This document shows, in pieces, positions 62,337-64,000 of a stretch of 64,000 nt of DNA (position 1 is the stretch's first letter; each line of letters starts with the position of its first letter). Position numbers and translations under genes: made by a program. The stretch is from Brevipalpus yothersi (Eukaryota; Arthropoda; Arachnida; Trombidiformes; Tenuipalpidae): the NCBI GenBank assembly GCA_003956705.1, contig QZCP01000612.1, positions 989-64,988 on the forward strand, in the 5' to 3' direction. The notes beneath the pieces were generated by a model. It was not told where the DNA came from, ran no database searches, and saw nothing but the letters and a program-made list of their open reading frames with translations.

Positions 62337-64000
62337 ATGGGATGGTCAAGATCAAATAAGCAAATATTACCAAAGCCTCCGAGTACATCCAATTCATCAT
62401 CTGCATCATCAACCACCACATCTACTCATCAAATAAATGCCAATGGTACTATCGTCACTGGCAATGGGACCGCAAGTGGACACACCAAATCGGCATCATC
62501 GATAACGGTGACACAATCGACCAATCATATTATCAATAATGGTGTTAACACCAGTGGCAGTGGTACAACCACTATCAATTTGAGTGCATCCAGTCATGCA
62601 TCTAGTTCGATTGGAACAAATCAAGGTGCCAGTAGTGTTGGGGCAACTACTGTTGGTCAAACCACGATAACATCACCCCTGCAAGCTGGAACAGCAACAG
62701 CACCTCAGATGCTTTTAAATACTGCGCCTGGTAAACAGCAGATGAGCTTTATTTCCAGTCCACCGGGGACCATTTTATTAAATCAAATGATACCCGGATT
62801 AAGTTCTCAACCGATACTTATACAAGGAAATTTAAGTGGTGTTGGTGGCCCATTACAGTTGACCCTACGACAACAGCCATCACCGCAAGTTGTTACCGTG
62901 AGTAGTGCCAGTGGTAATGGAGGTACTGGTAACAATAGCGTCAATGTGGTCGCCAGTGTGTCATCCACTCAAACTTCGGCAACACCGATTATCAGCGCAT
63001 TAACAGGTACCCATCCGAATCAAAATAGTGTCCAAAGAAATACATCAAGCAATCATGTTACACCAACTTATGTGTTCCAAAATCAAGGTGCTGGATCATC
63101 TGCCGGTCCAACAATGGTTATGGCTCCAGGTCAACCGAATTTTGTACGGGGACAAAATATTATACTTACCAGGCCTCAAAATATTATCGGACAAGCACCT
63201 CAGATTATCCAAAATCCTGGACCACCATTGTTTCAAATACAAACTCCAACAGGTCCACTTTATGTTACCTTACAAACTCAGCCAACTCTTGGTCCCGCAG
63301 GTGGATTGCCCATCATACAAACTCACATGACACCAAATCAAACAACAGTTCCGCTCACCAGTACGATGATGCTTCTGCAACCACAAGGTGGTCAAGGTGG
63401 TACCAATCATCCTACTCTACAGACGATTTTACAGACTTCCCAATCTCAATCTGGTGATTCTTTGAGTCAACAACAATCTGCAGGACACACGATAGCTGGT
63501 AATAATATCATTTTCTCTCAACCAGGAGCTATGATTGCATCTCAACCAGTGATCAGTCAAGAGAAGTCAAATAATCGAACGACCACACCAAATAATTCAC
63601 GATCAACAAAACCTCGTTCTACGGCCAAAAGTGTCAATTTAGCTGAGCTTCTTAAAGAGACTGGAATCTTACCGGACTCTTCACCACCCCAATCACCTTC
63701 TTCTTTAGGAAATTCGACTTCTCGTCAAACACCTCTATTCTCTGATAGTAATGACTTGACAACTAGTCTACCTCAGACTGAATCAAATCAGCCTGTAACT
63801 TTAACATCTACCCCCAATTCATCATCTAGCTCTACTCTGTTGAATGTTCAAACTTCGGTTGTAAATACTACTCAGCAACCAACTGTGGTTATGGTACCAA
63901 GTTTCTCTAATCATCAAGAATCGAATATTTTGTTGACCTCATCCACTGGTCCAAACAGTGGAGCTCCACCACAATTGAGATTATCATTAGGTCCTGATGG
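62337..64000 (+). CDS. Q/S/T/N-rich protein, N-terminal part (runs off the window)
   Basis: An open frame from the ATG at 62337 runs 554 codons with no stop or evident intron to the window end, so it is incomplete. The sequence is low-complexity, rich in Ser, Thr, Asn, Gln, Gly and Pro, with many short phrases such as QPILIQGNLSGVGGPLQL and VTPTYVFQNQGAG. There are no cysteine pairs, signal peptide or membrane segments. One island stands out near residue 435-450: SVNLAELLKETGILPDSSPP, in a basic context (STKPRSTAKSV). The composition suits a nuclear transcription or chromatin co-regulator such as the BICRA/GLTSCR1 group, but I cannot identify the family. The ATG follows an AC- and pyrimidine-rich leader. 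Confidence 0.65.
   Translation, partial: MGWSRSNKQILPKPPSTSNSSSASSTTTSTHQINANGTIVTGNGTASGHTKSASSITVTQSTNHIINNGVNTSGSGTTTINLSASSHASSSIGTNQGASSVGATTVGQTTITSPLQAGTATAPQMLLNTAPGKQQMSFISSPPGTILLNQMIPGLSSQPILIQGNLSGVGGPLQLTLRQQPSPQVVTVSSASGNGGTGNNSVNVVASVSSTQTSATPIISALTGTHPNQNSVQRNTSSNHVTPTYVFQNQGAGSSAGPTMVMAPGQPNFVRGQNIILTRPQNIIGQAPQIIQNPGPPLFQIQTPTGPLYVTLQTQPTLGPAGGLPIIQTHMTPNQTTVPLTSTMMLLQPQGGQGGTNHPTLQTILQTSQSQSGDSLSQQQSAGHTIAGNNIIFSQPGAMIASQPVISQEKSNNRTTTPNNSRSTKPRSTAKSVNLAELLKETGILPDSSPPQSPSSLGNSTSRQTPLFSDSNDLTTSLPQTESNQPVTLTSTPNSSSSSTLLNVQTSVVNTTQQPTVVMVPSFSNHQESNILLTSSTGPNSGAPPQLRLSLGPD

Overview
This is a eukaryotic nuclear window from an AT-rich, intron-rich animal genome. Genes are split by short GT-AG introns (58-80 bases in the catalase pair, up to about 1.6 kb elsewhere). 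The recognisable genes (Rab10, CNNM, ELOVL6, archease, ribosomal protein L23, a lipase-family protein, cathepsin L, an SDR) are metazoan. The secreted cathepsin L, trypsin-fold homolog and Tyr/Ser/Pro-rich structural protein suggest an arthropod, perhaps a mite; that placement is a guess and rests on no rRNA or mitochondrial marker. A 197-base run of N inside a (GA)n tract shows it is a scaffolded assembly. No prokaryotic features, CRISPR arrays or intact mobile elements were seen.

Layout. 1-10 kb: three paralogous genes for a small secreted protein family I do not recognise (one on +, two on -), with a 305-base duplicated segment and a possible relic copy between them. 10.7-11.4 kb: the 3' end of a possible PC-esterase-like gene. 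11.7-16.6 kb: two tandem catalase-like genes on -, both with signal peptides and no peroxisomal signal; one has lost the distal haem histidine and both have lost the distal asparagine. 18.4-19.3 kb: an unrecognised basic protein. 21.3-22.0 kb: a trypsin-fold homolog without catalytic residues. 23.1-24.7 kb: archease and RpL23, convergent. 27.1-28.3 kb: an intact cathepsin L-like protease. 28.3-35.5 kb: mostly non-coding, with long GA/CT microsatellites and the gap. 35.5-39.4 kb: a Tyr/Ser/Pro-rich secreted protein with YKPS repeats. 39.9-42.5 kb: a membrane-anchored SDR of retinol/hydroxysteroid dehydrogenase type. 46.3-48.2 kb: Rab10. 51.6-54.7 kb: a CNNM-type transporter. 56.6-57.5 kb: ELOVL6-like elongase. 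58.1-59.5 kb: two small secreted basic peptides. 59.9-61.1 kb: a pancreatic-lipase-family protein with an intact triad. 62.3 kb to the end: the 5' part of a long Q/S/T/N-rich open frame that leaves the window.

The left third is dominated by duplicated, fast-changing secreted proteins. The right half is mostly conserved housekeeping genes (vesicle traffic, Mg2+ handling, lipid elongation). Exon models were assembled by hand from splice consensus, reading-frame closure and family resemblance; where the frame does not close this is stated.
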